A stretch of 64,000 bases of DNA, taken from assembly GCA_041390125.1 (NCBI GenBank), contig JAWKQN010000010.1, positions 1-64,000 on the forward strand, in the 5' to 3' direction. The position numbers and the translations under genes were made by a program. The notes under the pieces are model-generated. The model searched no databases and had not been told where the DNA came from. It saw nothing but the letters and a program-made list of their open reading frames with translations. The number at the start of each line of letters is the position of its first letter. Within the stretch, counting starts at the first letter, position 1. This document shows, in pieces, positions 37,662-47,258 of the stretch. The stretch comes from Gemmatimonadota bacterium. GTDB taxonomy: Bacteria > Gemmatimonadota > Gemmatimonadetes > Longimicrobiales > Gaopeijiaceae.

Positions 37662-38144
37662 ATGGTCTCACCCCCTGTCCGAAGCCTCGCCCTCGCGCTC
37701 GCGGCGCTGGGGACGGGCTGCTACACCTACCGCCCGGTGGAGCTGGCCGAGGTCCGGCCCAACACCGAGATCCGTGCCCGGGTCTCGGCCCAGGAGGCCG
37801 CCCGACTGGCCGAGGTGCTCGGGGGCCGTGAGCGGCGCGAGCTCGACGGGCGGGTGGTCGAGGCTGGCGCCGAGGGCGTGACGCTGGATGTCGCCGTCGT
37901 GAGCTCGGTCGAGCGCGGCGGGGACGCGCTACGCCAGCGGCTGGAGCTCACTCCCGACCGCATCCTGGAGGTCGAGGTCCGCGAGCTCAGCCAGTCCCGC
38001 ACGGGCGCGCTGCTCGGCATCGCGCTCGGAGGCGGCGTGGCGCTGCTCGTCTCGCAGCTCCACGGCGGCGCCGGGGAGCGTCCGCCGGGAATCCCGCCGC
38101 CATCGGAGATGCGGATCCCCTTCCGGATCCCGATCCCCTGGTAG
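37662..38144 (+). CDS. Small putative lipoprotein
   Basis: A 160-residue protein. The signal sequence RSLALALAALGTGC ends in a lipobox-like LGTGC, so Cys at about residue 20 is the probable lipid site. The mature part has charged strands (TEIRARVSAQEAARLAEVLGG, RVVEAGAEGVTLDVAVV) and one short hydrophobic stretch (ALLGIALGGGVALLVS) near the C-terminus, followed by a Pro-rich end. An excellent ribosome site (AAGGAGGAGG) precedes the ATG. Relatives are common hypothetical lipoproteins in Gemmatimonadota; no function is known. A bidirectional terminator follows. Confidence 0.72.
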   Translation: MVSPPVRSLALALAALGTGCYTYRPVELAEVRPNTEIRARVSAQEAARLAEVLGGRERRELDGRVVEAGAEGVTLDVAVVSSVERGGDALRQRLELTPDRILEVEVRELSQSRTGALLGIALGGGVALLVSQLHGGAGERPPGIPPPSEMRIPFRIPIPW

Positions 38145-38164
38145 GGAGCCCCTTCGAAGGAAAG

Positions 38165-38198
38165 CGCCCGGGCCGGCCGTAGCCGACCCGGGCGTTTT
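38165..38198. terminator. Bidirectional terminator between the lipoprotein gene and susD-1
   Basis: Arms CGCCCGGG and CCCGGGCG with an inner GGC/GCC stem and loop CGTA. TTTT follows on the plus strand and CTTT on the minus strand, so it can end both convergent transcripts. Its core is shared with the hairpin at 42787-42816, which follows the second susD. Confidence 0.78.
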
Positions 38199-38226
38199 CA
38201 CGTCCGGAGCCGATCCGCTCCCGCGA

Positions 38227-39495
38227 TCAGCTCACGTTGGGGTTGGTCTGCCTCTCGCTCTCGGAGATCGGGAAGCAGTAGTCGCGCGTCTCGAGGTGCG
38301 ACCCGGTCGCCACGTCCCCACTCACCTGCTCGAGCGGGTGCAGGTCGTCCTCTGTGAGACCGGCGTCGTTCCACCGACGCAGCGCTCCGAGGCGTCGCCC
38401 CTCGAGCCACATCTCGATCGCGTGCTCGCGCTTGTAGTAGCCCCACGCCTCCGCTTCCGACGTTGCGGTCTCGGTAGGCATGCCGGCGGCGGTACGCAGA
38501 TCGTTCACGATCGCCATGGCACCCTGCCAGTCGCCATCCATCAGCATGGCTTCGGCTTCCAGCAGGCGCATCTCCGCACCCGACGAGAGCTCTACGTCCG
38601 CTCCCGGATCCGGGTACTTGTCCTGCGGCCACCAGTCGACCTGACCGCAGCACTCCACCGCCGCGTCCCCGGTCTTGTTGGTCAGCATGTAGGGCACACG
38701 CGGATCGCCCGACGGATTGTCGTCGGACAGCCCGTAGCCTTCGACCCAGGTGTTCCACTGGGTGTGCGCCCGGTAGGGCTGCTCGGCCGAAGCGAACTGG
38801 AGCCGGTTGCGGGTATCGTCCCCGAAGTCGTTCGAGTACTCGACCACGTACGAGAAGCTCGTGGGGACCTGGCTCGCCACGCTCGGCACCTCGGACCAGC
38901 GGCCCTGCTGTGCCAGAACGGACGCCAGGCCCGCCTGCGCGGCCGTCTGCACGTCGCCACTCCCCAGCGTCGCGGCCTGGCGAAACGCGGCCTCGGCGCG
39001 ATCGAGGAACTCCGTGCTCGGCTGCGGGCTGCCGCCGTCGATGACGGCCTGGCACATGTTCTCGCCCATCAGCCGATTCGCATATCCCGACCACAGATAC
39101 GCTTGAGCCAGCAGCCCCGGCTCGGACTCGCCCTCGTCCTCGATGATGGCGATGCCACTCTCGGAGAGGAACCGCGCCCGCTGCCCATTGAACCACTGCG
39201 TGTTGACCTCGTCCTCTCGCAGCGTGCCCTTCTGCTGCAGCCCCGTGATGCCAAAGCTCCCCGTCGAGCCCGACGGGTGGATCTCACGCGCCACGGCTGC
39301 GCTCGTGTACGCCACCCAGTTGAGCGCCTCGGCCACACCCCGTCCCATGCCCGACACCAGGGCGGGCTGCGCCGCCGGCTCGAGCAGGAAGTCGGACTGG
39401 ACGGGTCCGGGGTTCGTCACATCGAAGTCACAGGCCAGAGGCGCGAGCGCCAGCGCCAGCACCCCGGGCAAGACGATTCTCTTGTTCAGCTTCAT
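38227..39495 (-). CDS. SusD/RagB-family outer-membrane lipoprotein (module 1)
   Basis: A 422-residue substrate-binding lipoprotein that forms the lid on a SusC-type TonB-dependent transporter. The signal ends in the lipobox LAPLAC at about residue 22, followed by the family motif DFDVTNPGPV. The protein is helical with TPR-like repeats; near the C-terminus KREHAIEMWLEGRRLGALRRW and the closing YCFPISESERQTNPN are classic. Compared with its paralogue at 42851 the ends are nearly identical, while the middle (residues ~90-320) differs, as expected if they bind different oligomers. It lies 16 bases downstream of its susC and is clearly in one operon with it. Confidence 0.93.
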   Translation of the reverse strand: MKLNKRIVLPGVLALALAPLACDFDVTNPGPVQSDFLLEPAAQPALVSGMGRGVAEALNWVAYTSAAVAREIHPSGSTGSFGITGLQQKGTLREDEVNTQWFNGQRARFLSESGIAIIEDEGESEPGLLAQAYLWSGYANRLMGENMCQAVIDGGSPQPSTEFLDRAEAAFRQAATLGSGDVQTAAQAGLASVLAQQGRWSEVPSVASQVPTSFSYVVEYSNDFGDDTRNRLQFASAEQPYRAHTQWNTWVEGYGLSDDNPSGDPRVPYMLTNKTGDAAVECCGQVDWWPQDKYPDPGADVELSSGAEMRLLEAEAMLMDGDWQGAMAIVNDLRTAAGMPTETATSEAEAWGYYKREHAIEMWLEGRRLGALRRWNDAGLTEDDLHPLEQVSGDVATGSHLETRDYCFPISESERQTNPNVS

Positions 39496-39511
39496 CTCTC
39501 GGATCTCCTCC

Positions 39512-42500
39512 TCAGAACGTCAGACGCAGCGCCGCAGTCCACATGGACGGCGGAGGCACGTGCTCGAGGATGGACCGGACCGTCGAGTCGAAGCCGTCGT
39601 TGTTGCCCATCTCCGGCTCGAAGGTGATGAAGTCCTCGTTGACCCAACGCCAGATGTTGCGGCCGGAGAGCGTCAGGTTCGCGCTCTGCATCCCGCCCAC
39701 CAGCAGGTTCTCGGGGATCGGGATCGACAACGACAGCTCGCGGATCTTGAAGAAGTCGGCCGGATAGATCATGTAGTCCGACTCGAATGTGGAGGCACCG
39801 CCGCAGCGGGCCCGCTCGATCGCCGTCAGCGCGTCGTAGCCCTGGGTCTCGATGGTGTTGTAGGCGTTGAAGCAGCCCGGCCACTTCACCGAGCGGGACA
39901 GGGCCGCCGCGGCCGCCCCATCGTACATGTAGTGGCCACCCTGGTACTCGCCGCGGGCGATCAGCTGGATGCCCGCGGGCAGGTGCAGCGTGGTGTTCAC
40001 ACCAAGGATCGTGGTGGGCAGGTTGGGCCCGTGGGTGCAGTCCCGCTCCACGATCGGCTCGGCCACCTGGTCGGGATTCGTCACACAGTCGGAGCGGATG
40101 ACCGGAACCGGCTCACCCTCGACCACCCACCCGAAGTTGCCCAGCGAGAACTCGGGCACCTCGTCCGGCAGCTCGGCGACCTCGGAGTCGTTCGTGGCCA
40201 GCGACCCGCCGATGTCCCACTGGAAGGACTCGCGTTGCAGCACGGTGGCGTTCAACGCCAGCTCGTGTCCACGGTTGGCGAGCTCGCCCACGTTGAAGAG
40301 CTGGGAGCCGCCGAAGCCCTCGGACGGGATCTGGCGGACGTCGAAGAGCGCATCCGTGGTTCGCTGGTTGTAGTACGTGTACTCGACCGACAAGCGGCCG
40401 TCCCACACCGAACCGTCGAAGCCGAACTCCAACTCGGACGTCCGCTCCGGTCCCAACTCGGCGTTGCCGACGTTGCGCGGGAAGAAGGCCGGATCGCCCA
40501 ACCAGCCCACTGGATCATAGGTCCGCACGGCGTCGAACGCGCCGGGCGCCCGACCGGACTGACCCCACGCGGCCCGCAGCTTCAACTGGCTACCGTCCAC
40601 CGACCAGAAGGACTCGTCCGAGACCACCCAGGACGCAGACACCTTGGGGTAGGCCTGCAGCCCCAGGTCGGACCCGAAGGCACTGTTGCCGTCCACCCGC
40701 AGACCCGCCGTGATGAAGTAGCGGTTCTTGATGTCGAAGAGGTTCTGCACGAAGAAGCCGGCGTTGACCACCCGCTCACGGCTCTCGAATCCGAGGGTGT
40801 TCCCCGCGGACGAGACCGTGGGCTCACCCGGGCCGGGGAAGTTCTCGCCGAAGGACAGCGTCTCCAGCCGCTCGGTGGTCACGCTCTGGCCACCGAAGGA
40901 GAAGCTGGAGCGGATGTCGGTGGTGAGGGGGAAGTTCAGCGTCCCCACGTAGTCGAATGTGAGGTTGCTGAACTCGTAGCGGCCGTCGGAGATGATGCCG
41001 TTCGGCGCGCGGATGTGGCCGAAGGGGCGCAGATTGCGATTCTCCTGCTGCGCGATGTCGTATCCGACCGTGACGCGGTTGGTGAAGTTGGTCATCGGCG
41101 TATACGTGGCCGTGACGCCCGTCACCAGGTGGTCGATCTGCGTCGTGAGAGCCCACGCCGGGTTGCCCTGGTCGTCGAACACGAATGGGTTGATGGCGTT
41201 GAAGGACTCGTCGTTCAGGTAGTTGCGGTCGCGCCGGAACGCGTTGAGCGTCAGCCCGTGGGCGTTGTTGCCGGCCGGCGTGTTCTGGATGGCGTCGTCC
41301 GTGTAGGACGTGTTCCACTGCACCTGGAGATTGTCGAGCGGGTTGAACGTGAAGTTGCCGCGGACGGAGAATTTCTGTTCCTCGTCGAGCGGCAGGACGC
41401 TCTCGTCGTCCTCCCAGGAGCCCGACATGAAGTAGCGGAAGCTCTCGCCGCCACCCGCGACCGACAGCGCGTAACGCTGCTGCCAGGCGCCCCAGTCACT
41501 GAACAGACCGCTGTCGCACGGCTGGCCGGGCTGGAGTGAATCCAGATCGCAGCTCGGCAGGTTCCCGCGCAGCCAGGGATTGATGTACATGTAGTCGGCG
41601 GTCGCGCCCGAAGCGAGCGTACCCTCGCCGTCCACGCTCGCCTGCACCTCGCTCGGCGGTAGCGTCGTGATGTCCGGCCCGAAGGGCAGCTCGCGCGCGA
41701 AGCCCTGCTCCACCGTGGCGGTCCACTGGGCCTGGCCCGTGTGCCCGCGCTTGGTGAAGATCTGGATCACGCCCGCAGCGGCCTCGGTGCCATACAAGGT
41801 GGTGGCCGCCGATCCCTTGATGACCTCGATCCGCTCGATGTCGGCGGGGTCGATCAGGTTGAGCGGGCTGGCGATGTCGTTGCCACTCCGCAGCGACGAG
41901 CCGGTGGGCGGCACGTTGCGCGCGAAGCCGTCACTCCGCATCCGCACGCCGTCGATGTAGATGATCGGCTGATTGGATTGGGCCACGGATACGTTGCCGC
42001 GCAGGCGGATCTGCGCGCCTCCGCCCGCCTGGCCGGTGCTCTGCAGGATGGTGGCGCCGGTCACCCGCCCCTGGAGGAGCGCGTCGACGTTGGCGACCGG
42101 TTCCTGCACCTGACTCAGGTCCACCTGGGAGATCGAGTTCCCGACCTCGCGACGGCGGGCTGCACCCGCCGTGCCGGTCACGACGATCTCATCGAGCCCG
42201 AGCGGCTCGGTCACCAGGGCGAAGTCCTCGGTGACGGACTGACCGGCGCCGACGGTGATCTGGCGCTCGATGGTGGTGAACCCGATGCGCTCCACCCGCA
42301 GCGTGTGGCTGCCGGCGGGGACGTTCAGGATGATGAACCGCCCGTTCTGGGAGGTGAGGGTGCCCAGGCCGGTCCCGACCAGGAACACCTGGGTGGATCC
42401 CATGGGGGCTTGGGTGGCGGCGTCGGTCACTCGGCCGGTCACGGTTCCGGTGTTTTGGGCGGCTGCGGATCCCGCACTGCCCAACACCAGTCCCACGGCG

Positions 42501-42568
42501 AGCCCGCACGCCAGGAGGCTCCGGAACGCATTCCGGGCCCCCCGCTGCACGAACACGGGGACGATCAT
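39512..42568 (-). CDS. SusC/RagA-family TonB-dependent outer-membrane transporter (module 1)
   Basis: A 1,018-residue outer-membrane importer. Signal peptide to about residue 36 (SAGSAAAQ), then a carboxypeptidase-regulatory-like domain (GTVTGRVTDAATQAPMGSTQ, residues ~40-120). The plug follows, with EIVVTGTAGAARRREVGNSI and RIEVIKGSAATTLYGTEAAAG, then the 22-strand barrel ending in the terminal strand TAALRLTF. It works with the adjacent SusD lid and with TonB-ExbBD, which are not in the window. The substrate is unknown; no glycoside hydrolase is linked, so peptides or other oligomers are as likely as glycans. GAGGAG precedes the ATG. Promoter at 42689-42718. Confidence 0.95.
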   Translation of the reverse strand: MIVPVFVQRGARNAFRSLLACGLAVGLVLGSAGSAAAQNTGTVTGRVTDAATQAPMGSTQVFLVGTGLGTLTSQNGRFIILNVPAGSHTLRVERIGFTTIERQITVGAGQSVTEDFALVTEPLGLDEIVVTGTAGAARRREVGNSISQVDLSQVQEPVANVDALLQGRVTGATILQSTGQAGGGAQIRLRGNVSVAQSNQPIIYIDGVRMRSDGFARNVPPTGSSLRSGNDIASPLNLIDPADIERIEVIKGSAATTLYGTEAAAGVIQIFTKRGHTGQAQWTATVEQGFARELPFGPDITTLPPSEVQASVDGEGTLASGATADYMYINPWLRGNLPSCDLDSLQPGQPCDSGLFSDWGAWQQRYALSVAGGGESFRYFMSGSWEDDESVLPLDEEQKFSVRGNFTFNPLDNLQVQWNTSYTDDAIQNTPAGNNAHGLTLNAFRRDRNYLNDESFNAINPFVFDDQGNPAWALTTQIDHLVTGVTATYTPMTNFTNRVTVGYDIAQQENRNLRPFGHIRAPNGIISDGRYEFSNLTFDYVGTLNFPLTTDIRSSFSFGGQSVTTERLETLSFGENFPGPGEPTVSSAGNTLGFESRERVVNAGFFVQNLFDIKNRYFITAGLRVDGNSAFGSDLGLQAYPKVSASWVVSDESFWSVDGSQLKLRAAWGQSGRAPGAFDAVRTYDPVGWLGDPAFFPRNVGNAELGPERTSELEFGFDGSVWDGRLSVEYTYYNQRTTDALFDVRQIPSEGFGGSQLFNVGELANRGHELALNATVLQRESFQWDIGGSLATNDSEVAELPDEVPEFSLGNFGWVVEGEPVPVIRSDCVTNPDQVAEPIVERDCTHGPNLPTTILGVNTTLHLPAGIQLIARGEYQGGHYMYDGAAAAALSRSVKWPGCFNAYNTIETQGYDALTAIERARCGGASTFESDYMIYPADFFKIRELSLSIPIPENLLVGGMQSANLTLSGRNIWRWVNEDFITFEPEMGNNDGFDSTVRSILEHVPPPSMWTAALRLTF

Positions 42569-42688
42569 GGCGTCTCCTCGTCCAAGAAGTACGAAGGAAG
42601 CGCCCGAAGCACGGTCGATGCCCTGATGGCAGGACGCCGGCTTTCACTCCGGACATCCCCCCGGACCCCGGGGGGAGGGGAACGGGGC

Positions 42689-42718
42689 AGCGTAGGCCCC
42701 GCCCGACGGCTTTGTCAA
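42689..42718 (-). promoter_or_regulatory. Promoter of susCD module 1
   Basis: On the minus strand a perfect -35 TTGACA (42718-42713), 18 bases, then TACGCT (42694-42689). Transcription would start about 115 bases before the susC ATG. The sequence TTTGACAA...GCCCCG is shared with the promoter of module 2. Confidence 0.7.
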
Positions 42719-42786
42719 ACGGGCGTCCGGCCCGCGTCGCACAATCGCATGTGAGGCAGAGGGTTACGCCTTCACATGACCGACGA

Positions 42787-42816
42787 GGCCCGGGCCGGCA
42801 CATGCCGACCCGGGCC
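42787..42816 (-). terminator. Terminator hairpin after susD-2
   Basis: Outer arms GGCCCGGG/CCCGGGCC, one C-A mismatch, inner arms CGGC/GCCG and loop ACAT. It lies 35 bases beyond the susD-2 stop on the minus strand and has no clear T-run. Its core CCCGGGCCGGC...GCCGACCCGGG matches the hairpin after susD-1, so it was probably duplicated with the module. Confidence 0.68.
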
Positions 42817-42850
42817 CTTCTCCCGAAGGAGCGTCAGGGGTGTGTGCGGC

Positions 42851-44158
42851 TCAGCCGCCCGTCCCGACGTTGGTGTTGGTCTGCTGCTCCGACAGCGCGA
42901 TCGGGAAGCAGTAGTCGCGCGTGACCAGGTGCGAACCCAGATCGCGGCTGCCCGAGACCTTCTCGAGCGGCTGCAGGTCGTCCTCGGTCAGCCCGGCATC
43001 CTTCCACCGCCGCAGGGCCGGCAGACGCCGCCCCTCCAGCCACATCTCGATGGCGTGCTCACGCTTGAAGAAGCCCCACGCCTCGGCCAGGTTGGTCGCC
43101 GTCTCGGCCGACATCCCCGCTGCGGTGCGCAGCGCGTTGACCTTGTCCATCGCGCCCTGCCAGTCGCCGTCCATCAGCATCTTCTCGGCTTCGATCAGAC
43201 GCATCTCGGGACCGGAGGACAGCTCGATGTCGTCCCCGGAGCTCGTGTACTTGGTGGTCGGATACCACGGCACCCGGCCGGGGGAGGTCGGGCAGAAGGG
43301 CAGACAGCCCTGCACCGCCGCGTCTCCCGTCTCACCGCCGTCCCGGTAGGCCACCCGCGGGTCGCCATTCGGGTTGGTGGTGGGGTTGAGACCGTAGCCC
43401 TCGATCCACGTGTTCCACTGGCTGTGCGCCTTGTAGGGCGTCTTCCCCGTGGCCCAGTAGATCCGGTTGCGCAGGTCGTCCCCGAACCCGTCGTAGTACG
43501 GCATCATGTAGGAGAAGCCATCGGAGATCTGGGCCGCATCCGCCGCCGCCTCGGCCCACTTGCCGAGCTGGGCTCGCACGGAGGCGCGTCCCGCGATGGC
43601 CGCGTCCTTCACGGCCCCCGACCCCAACGTGGAGGCCTGGCTGAAGGCGGCCTCCGCCCGGTTGAGGTACTCGTTGTTGGACGTGGGCGCGGCCCCGTCG
43701 ATGACGGCCTGGCACATGTGCTCGCCGTTCATGCGGTTCGCATAGCCCACCCAGAGGTAGGCCTGGGCCAGGAGGCCGGGCTGCGACTCGCCGCCCTGCT
43801 CCTCGATCACGTCCACGGCCTTCTCGGCCAACCAGCGCGCACGCTGCGACCAGTTCCAGTGCGTGTTGTCCACGTCGTCCGGCAGCTCACCGTCCTGCCA
43901 GCGCTGGTCGATCCCGAAGCTCCCGGTCGAACCGGCCGGGTGGATCTCACGGGCGATGGCAGCGCTGGTGTAGGCCAGGTAGTTCAGCGCCTGCGCCGTG
44001 GCCCGTCCCGCGCCGGCCACGAGGGCCGGCTGGGAGCTCGGGTCGTCCAGGAAGGCCTCCTGGACGGGTCCCGGGTTCACCACGTCGAAGTCGCAGGCCA
44101 GCGGCAGCAGAGCCACGCCGAGGACCGGGACGATCCGAATGATCTTGGTCAAGTTCAT
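42851..44158 (-). CDS. SusD/RagB-family outer-membrane lipoprotein (module 2)
   Basis: A 435-residue paralogue of the protein at 38227. Lipobox LPLAC at about residue 22 and family motif DFDVVNPGPV. SAAIAREIHPAGSTGSFGI, HMCQAVIDG, KREHAIEMWLEGRRLPALRRW and YCFPIALSEQQTNTN are all shared or closely similar to module 1. An insertion around residue 290 (two Cys, QGCLPFCPTSPG) differs from the VECCGQVD stretch of the paralogue and may shape ligand specificity or form a disulfide. It begins 14 bases after susC-2 and is in the same operon. Confidence 0.93.
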   Translation of the reverse strand: MNLTKIIRIVPVLGVALLPLACDFDVVNPGPVQEAFLDDPSSQPALVAGAGRATAQALNYLAYTSAAIAREIHPAGSTGSFGIDQRWQDGELPDDVDNTHWNWSQRARWLAEKAVDVIEEQGGESQPGLLAQAYLWVGYANRMNGEHMCQAVIDGAAPTSNNEYLNRAEAAFSQASTLGSGAVKDAAIAGRASVRAQLGKWAEAAADAAQISDGFSYMMPYYDGFGDDLRNRIYWATGKTPYKAHSQWNTWIEGYGLNPTTNPNGDPRVAYRDGGETGDAAVQGCLPFCPTSPGRVPWYPTTKYTSSGDDIELSSGPEMRLIEAEKMLMDGDWQGAMDKVNALRTAAGMSAETATNLAEAWGFFKREHAIEMWLEGRRLPALRRWKDAGLTEDDLQPLEKVSGSRDLGSHLVTRDYCFPIALSEQQTNTNVGTGG

Positions 44159-44172
44159 CGTTCGTCTCCGTC

Positions 44173-47100
44173 TCAGAACGTCAGCCGCAGAGCGGCCGTG
44201 TAGTAGGCGGGCGCCGGGATGTGCTCGAGCAGCGAGCGCACCGCCGAGTCGAACCCGTCGTTGTTGCCCATCTCGGGATCGAGCGTGTTCCAGTCACTGT
44301 TCACCCAGCGCCAGACGTTGCGGCCGGACAGGGTGAGGTTGGCGCTCTGGGCACCCCCGAACAGGAAGCGATCCGGGACCGGCACGCTCAGCGTGACTTC
44401 GCGCAGCTTGAAGAAGTCCGCCTTGTCGATGGTGTAGTCCGACCGGAACGGCGACTCGAAGCACATGGCGCGCAGCTTGGCCGGCACCGTGTTGATGCCA
44501 CCGGTCTCCTCGAGGCGATAGGCCTCGAAGCAGCCCGGCCAGCGGACGGAGCGGCTCAGCGCTGCCGAAGCGGCACCGTTGGAGATGTAGTGGCCGCCCT
44601 GATACTCGCCGCGGACCGTGAACGTCAGGCCCGCCGGCAGATACAGCGTGGTGTTCCCGCCCAGCGTGAGCGTGGGAAGGTTGGGGCCGAGGCTGCAGCG
44701 CTCCACCGGGTTCTCGATGATGGGCGCGGCGATCTCGTCCGGGTTCGTCACGCAGTAGTTGGGCTGGATCACCGGGACCGGCTGACCCTGCGCCACCCAC
44801 CCGAAGTTGCCGAGCGAGAAGGACGGAACGTCCGAGGGGAGGCTGGAGACCTCGCCCTTGTTCGTGAAGACCGACGTGCCCAGGTCCCACTGGAAGGACT
44901 CGCGCTGCAACACGGTGGCGTTGATGGCCAGCTCGTGCCCGGTGTTCTTCAACTCACCCACGTTCTGGAGCTGCGAGCTCAGGAAGCCCAGCGATGGGAT
45001 CTGGCGCACGTCGAACAGCGCATCCGTCGTGAGCTGGTTGTAGTAGGTGTACTCGATCGACAGACGGCTGTCCCACACCGAGGCGTCGAAGCCCATCTCG
45101 AGCTCCGTGGTGCGCTCGGGGCCCAGCTCCGAGTTGCCGACGTTGTTCGGGAAGAAGGCCGGGTTGCCGCCCCAGCCGACCGGATCGTAGGTCCGGACGG
45201 CGTCGAAGGCGCCGGGCGCACGGCCCGACTGACCCCAGGCGGCGCGCAGCTTGAGCTGGCCCAGGTCGTCGCTCCAGAAGTCCTCGTCGGACACGACCCA
45301 GGAGGCAGACACCTTCGGGTAGGCCTGGAGGCCCAGATCCTGACCGAAGGCGCTGTTGCCGTCCACCCGCAGACCGGCGGTGATGAAGTACTTGTTGCTG
45401 ATGTCGAACAGGTTCTGCACGAAGAACCCGGCGTTCACCACCCGGATACGCTCCTCGAAGCCGAGCGTCGTACCGGCGGCGTCCACGTCCGGCTCACCGG
45501 GACCGGGGAAGTTCTCTCCGTAGGCCTGAGTCTCCAGACGCTCGGTGGCCACGCTCTGCCCGCCCCAGGAGAAGCTGGAGCGGACGGCCTCCGTCAGGTG
45601 GAAGTCCAGCGAGCCCACGTAGTCGAATGTCAGGTTGCTGAACTCGAAACGGCCGTTGTTGAGCACGCCCGCCGGCTGCTGCGGATAGCCGAACGGCCGC
45701 AGGTTGCGGTTGTCCTGCTGCGCCAGGTCGTACCCGACCGTCAACCGATTCGAGAAGCCCGTCCGGGGCGTATAGGTGGCCGTCAGACCCGTGATCATGT
45801 GGTCGATCTGGGTCGTGATGCTCTGCGCCGGCGAGCCGTCCGCATTGCGGACGATCGTGTTCACGACGTCGAAGTCGTCGTCGTTGGCGTAGTTGCGATC
45901 GCGGCGGAACGAGTTGAGCGTGATGCCCTGCGCGTTGTTGCCCGCGGGCGTCTGCGTCAGGTCGTCGTTGGTGTACGACGTGTTCCACTGCAGCTGCAGG
46001 TTCTCGATCGGGTTGAACGTAAAGTTGCCGCGGACCGTGAACTTCTTCTCCTTGTCCAGCGGCAGCACGCCCTCGTCGTTGTCCCACGATCCAGACATGA
46101 AGTAGCGCAAGGCCTCGCCACCGCCGGAGACGGACAGCGAGTAGCGCTGCTGCAGCGCGCCCCAGTCACTGAAGAGGCCGCTGTCGCAGGGCTGGTTGGG
46201 CTTGAGCGTAGCGATGTCGCAGCTCGGCAGGTTCCCGCGGAGCCACGGGTCGATGTACATGAACTCCGGCGTACCGCCGGACTCGATCATGCCGTTGCCG
46301 TCCACGCCCGCCTCACTCTGCGGGACGCCGTTGCTCAGGTCCGGCCCGAACGCCCAGTTGCGCGCCACCCCGGTCTCGACCTGCGCCGTCCACTGGGCCT
46401 GACCCGTGTGGCCGCGCTTGGTGAAGATCTGGATGACGCCAGCCGCGGCCTCGGTGCCGTACAGCGTCGTCGCCGCCGAGCCCTTGATCACCTCGATCCG
46501 CTCGATGTCGGCGGGATCGATGGAGTTGAGCGGGCTGGAGATGTCGTTGTTGGAGCGCAGCTGAGAGCCGGACGCCGGAACGTTCTTGGCGAAGCCGTCG
46601 CTGCGCACGCGCACGCCGTCCACGTACAGGATCGGCTGGTTGGACATGGCCACGGACACGTTGCCGCGCAGGCGGATCTGCGATCCGCCGCCGATGCCAC
46701 CCGAGCTGGGGGAGATCGTGGCGCCCGTGATCCGGCCCTGCAGCAACGCGTCCACGTTCTGGGCGGGCTGCTTCACGTCCGACAGGTCCACCTGCGAGAT
46801 CGAGTTGCCGACCTCGCGCCGACGCGCCGCACCCGCGGTGCCGGTCACGACGATCTCGTCGAGACCGAGCGGCTCGGTGGCGAGCTGGAAGTCCTCGGTG
46901 ACGGACTGACCGGCGCCGACCGTGACCTGACGGTCGATGGTCGTGAACCCGATGCGCTCGACGCGCAGCGTGTGGGTGCCGGCCGGAACATTCAGGATGA
47001 TGAACCTCCCGTTCTGGGAGGTCAGGGTGCCGAGGCCGGTCCCGACCAGGAAGACCTGGGTGGACCCCATCGGCGCTTGCGTGGCGGCGTCGGTCACGCG

Positions 47101-47235
47101 CCCCGTGACGGTTCCGGTTGCCTGGGCAGCCGCGTCGCGCGCGCCTCCCAGCACCAGACCCAGGGCGAGGCCGCCCGCCACGAGGGAACGGACGAAGGTC
47201 CGAGCCCCCTGCGAAGCGAACATGGGTACGTTCAT
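44173..47235 (-). CDS. SusC/RagA-family TonB-dependent outer-membrane transporter (module 2)
   Basis: A 1,020-residue paralogue of the protein at 39512 with the same order: signal peptide, carboxypeptidase-regulatory-like domain, plug (EIVVTGTAGAARRREVGNSI, GSAATTLYGTEAAAG) and barrel ending TAALRLTF. The first ~200 residues are almost identical to module 1, and most of the barrel is also close; differences concentrate in extracellular-loop-like stretches. This suggests a fairly recent tandem duplication followed by loop diversification. GGAGGAG lies 5 bases before the ATG. It is preceded by a 250-base leader with several hairpins. The long open frame on the opposite strand is an artefact of high GC. 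Confidence 0.95.
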   Translation of the reverse strand: MNVPMFASQGARTFVRSLVAGGLALGLVLGGARDAAAQATGTVTGRVTDAATQAPMGSTQVFLVGTGLGTLTSQNGRFIILNVPAGTHTLRVERIGFTTIDRQVTVGAGQSVTEDFQLATEPLGLDEIVVTGTAGAARRREVGNSISQVDLSDVKQPAQNVDALLQGRITGATISPSSGGIGGGSQIRLRGNVSVAMSNQPILYVDGVRVRSDGFAKNVPASGSQLRSNNDISSPLNSIDPADIERIEVIKGSAATTLYGTEAAAGVIQIFTKRGHTGQAQWTAQVETGVARNWAFGPDLSNGVPQSEAGVDGNGMIESGGTPEFMYIDPWLRGNLPSCDIATLKPNQPCDSGLFSDWGALQQRYSLSVSGGGEALRYFMSGSWDNDEGVLPLDKEKKFTVRGNFTFNPIENLQLQWNTSYTNDDLTQTPAGNNAQGITLNSFRRDRNYANDDDFDVVNTIVRNADGSPAQSITTQIDHMITGLTATYTPRTGFSNRLTVGYDLAQQDNRNLRPFGYPQQPAGVLNNGRFEFSNLTFDYVGSLDFHLTEAVRSSFSWGGQSVATERLETQAYGENFPGPGEPDVDAAGTTLGFEERIRVVNAGFFVQNLFDISNKYFITAGLRVDGNSAFGQDLGLQAYPKVSASWVVSDEDFWSDDLGQLKLRAAWGQSGRAPGAFDAVRTYDPVGWGGNPAFFPNNVGNSELGPERTTELEMGFDASVWDSRLSIEYTYYNQLTTDALFDVRQIPSLGFLSSQLQNVGELKNTGHELAINATVLQRESFQWDLGTSVFTNKGEVSSLPSDVPSFSLGNFGWVAQGQPVPVIQPNYCVTNPDEIAAPIIENPVERCSLGPNLPTLTLGGNTTLYLPAGLTFTVRGEYQGGHYISNGAASAALSRSVRWPGCFEAYRLEETGGINTVPAKLRAMCFESPFRSDYTIDKADFFKLREVTLSVPVPDRFLFGGAQSANLTLSGRNVWRWVNSDWNTLDPEMGNNDGFDSAVRSLLEHIPAPAYYTAALRLTF

Positions 47236-47258
47236 GCGTACTCCTCCGAGCGTTGAAG

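Noticed and set aside
44221..47256. A 1,011-codon open frame on the plus strand opposite susC-2
   Set aside because: Residues are Val/Arg/Gly/Asp-rich with no family resemblance, and the opposite frame encodes a clear SusC protein. Such antisense frames are common at this GC content; similar ones opposite the glutamate dehydrogenase (about 10013-13560), sucA, the YhaN-like gene and phoD were rejected for the same reason.
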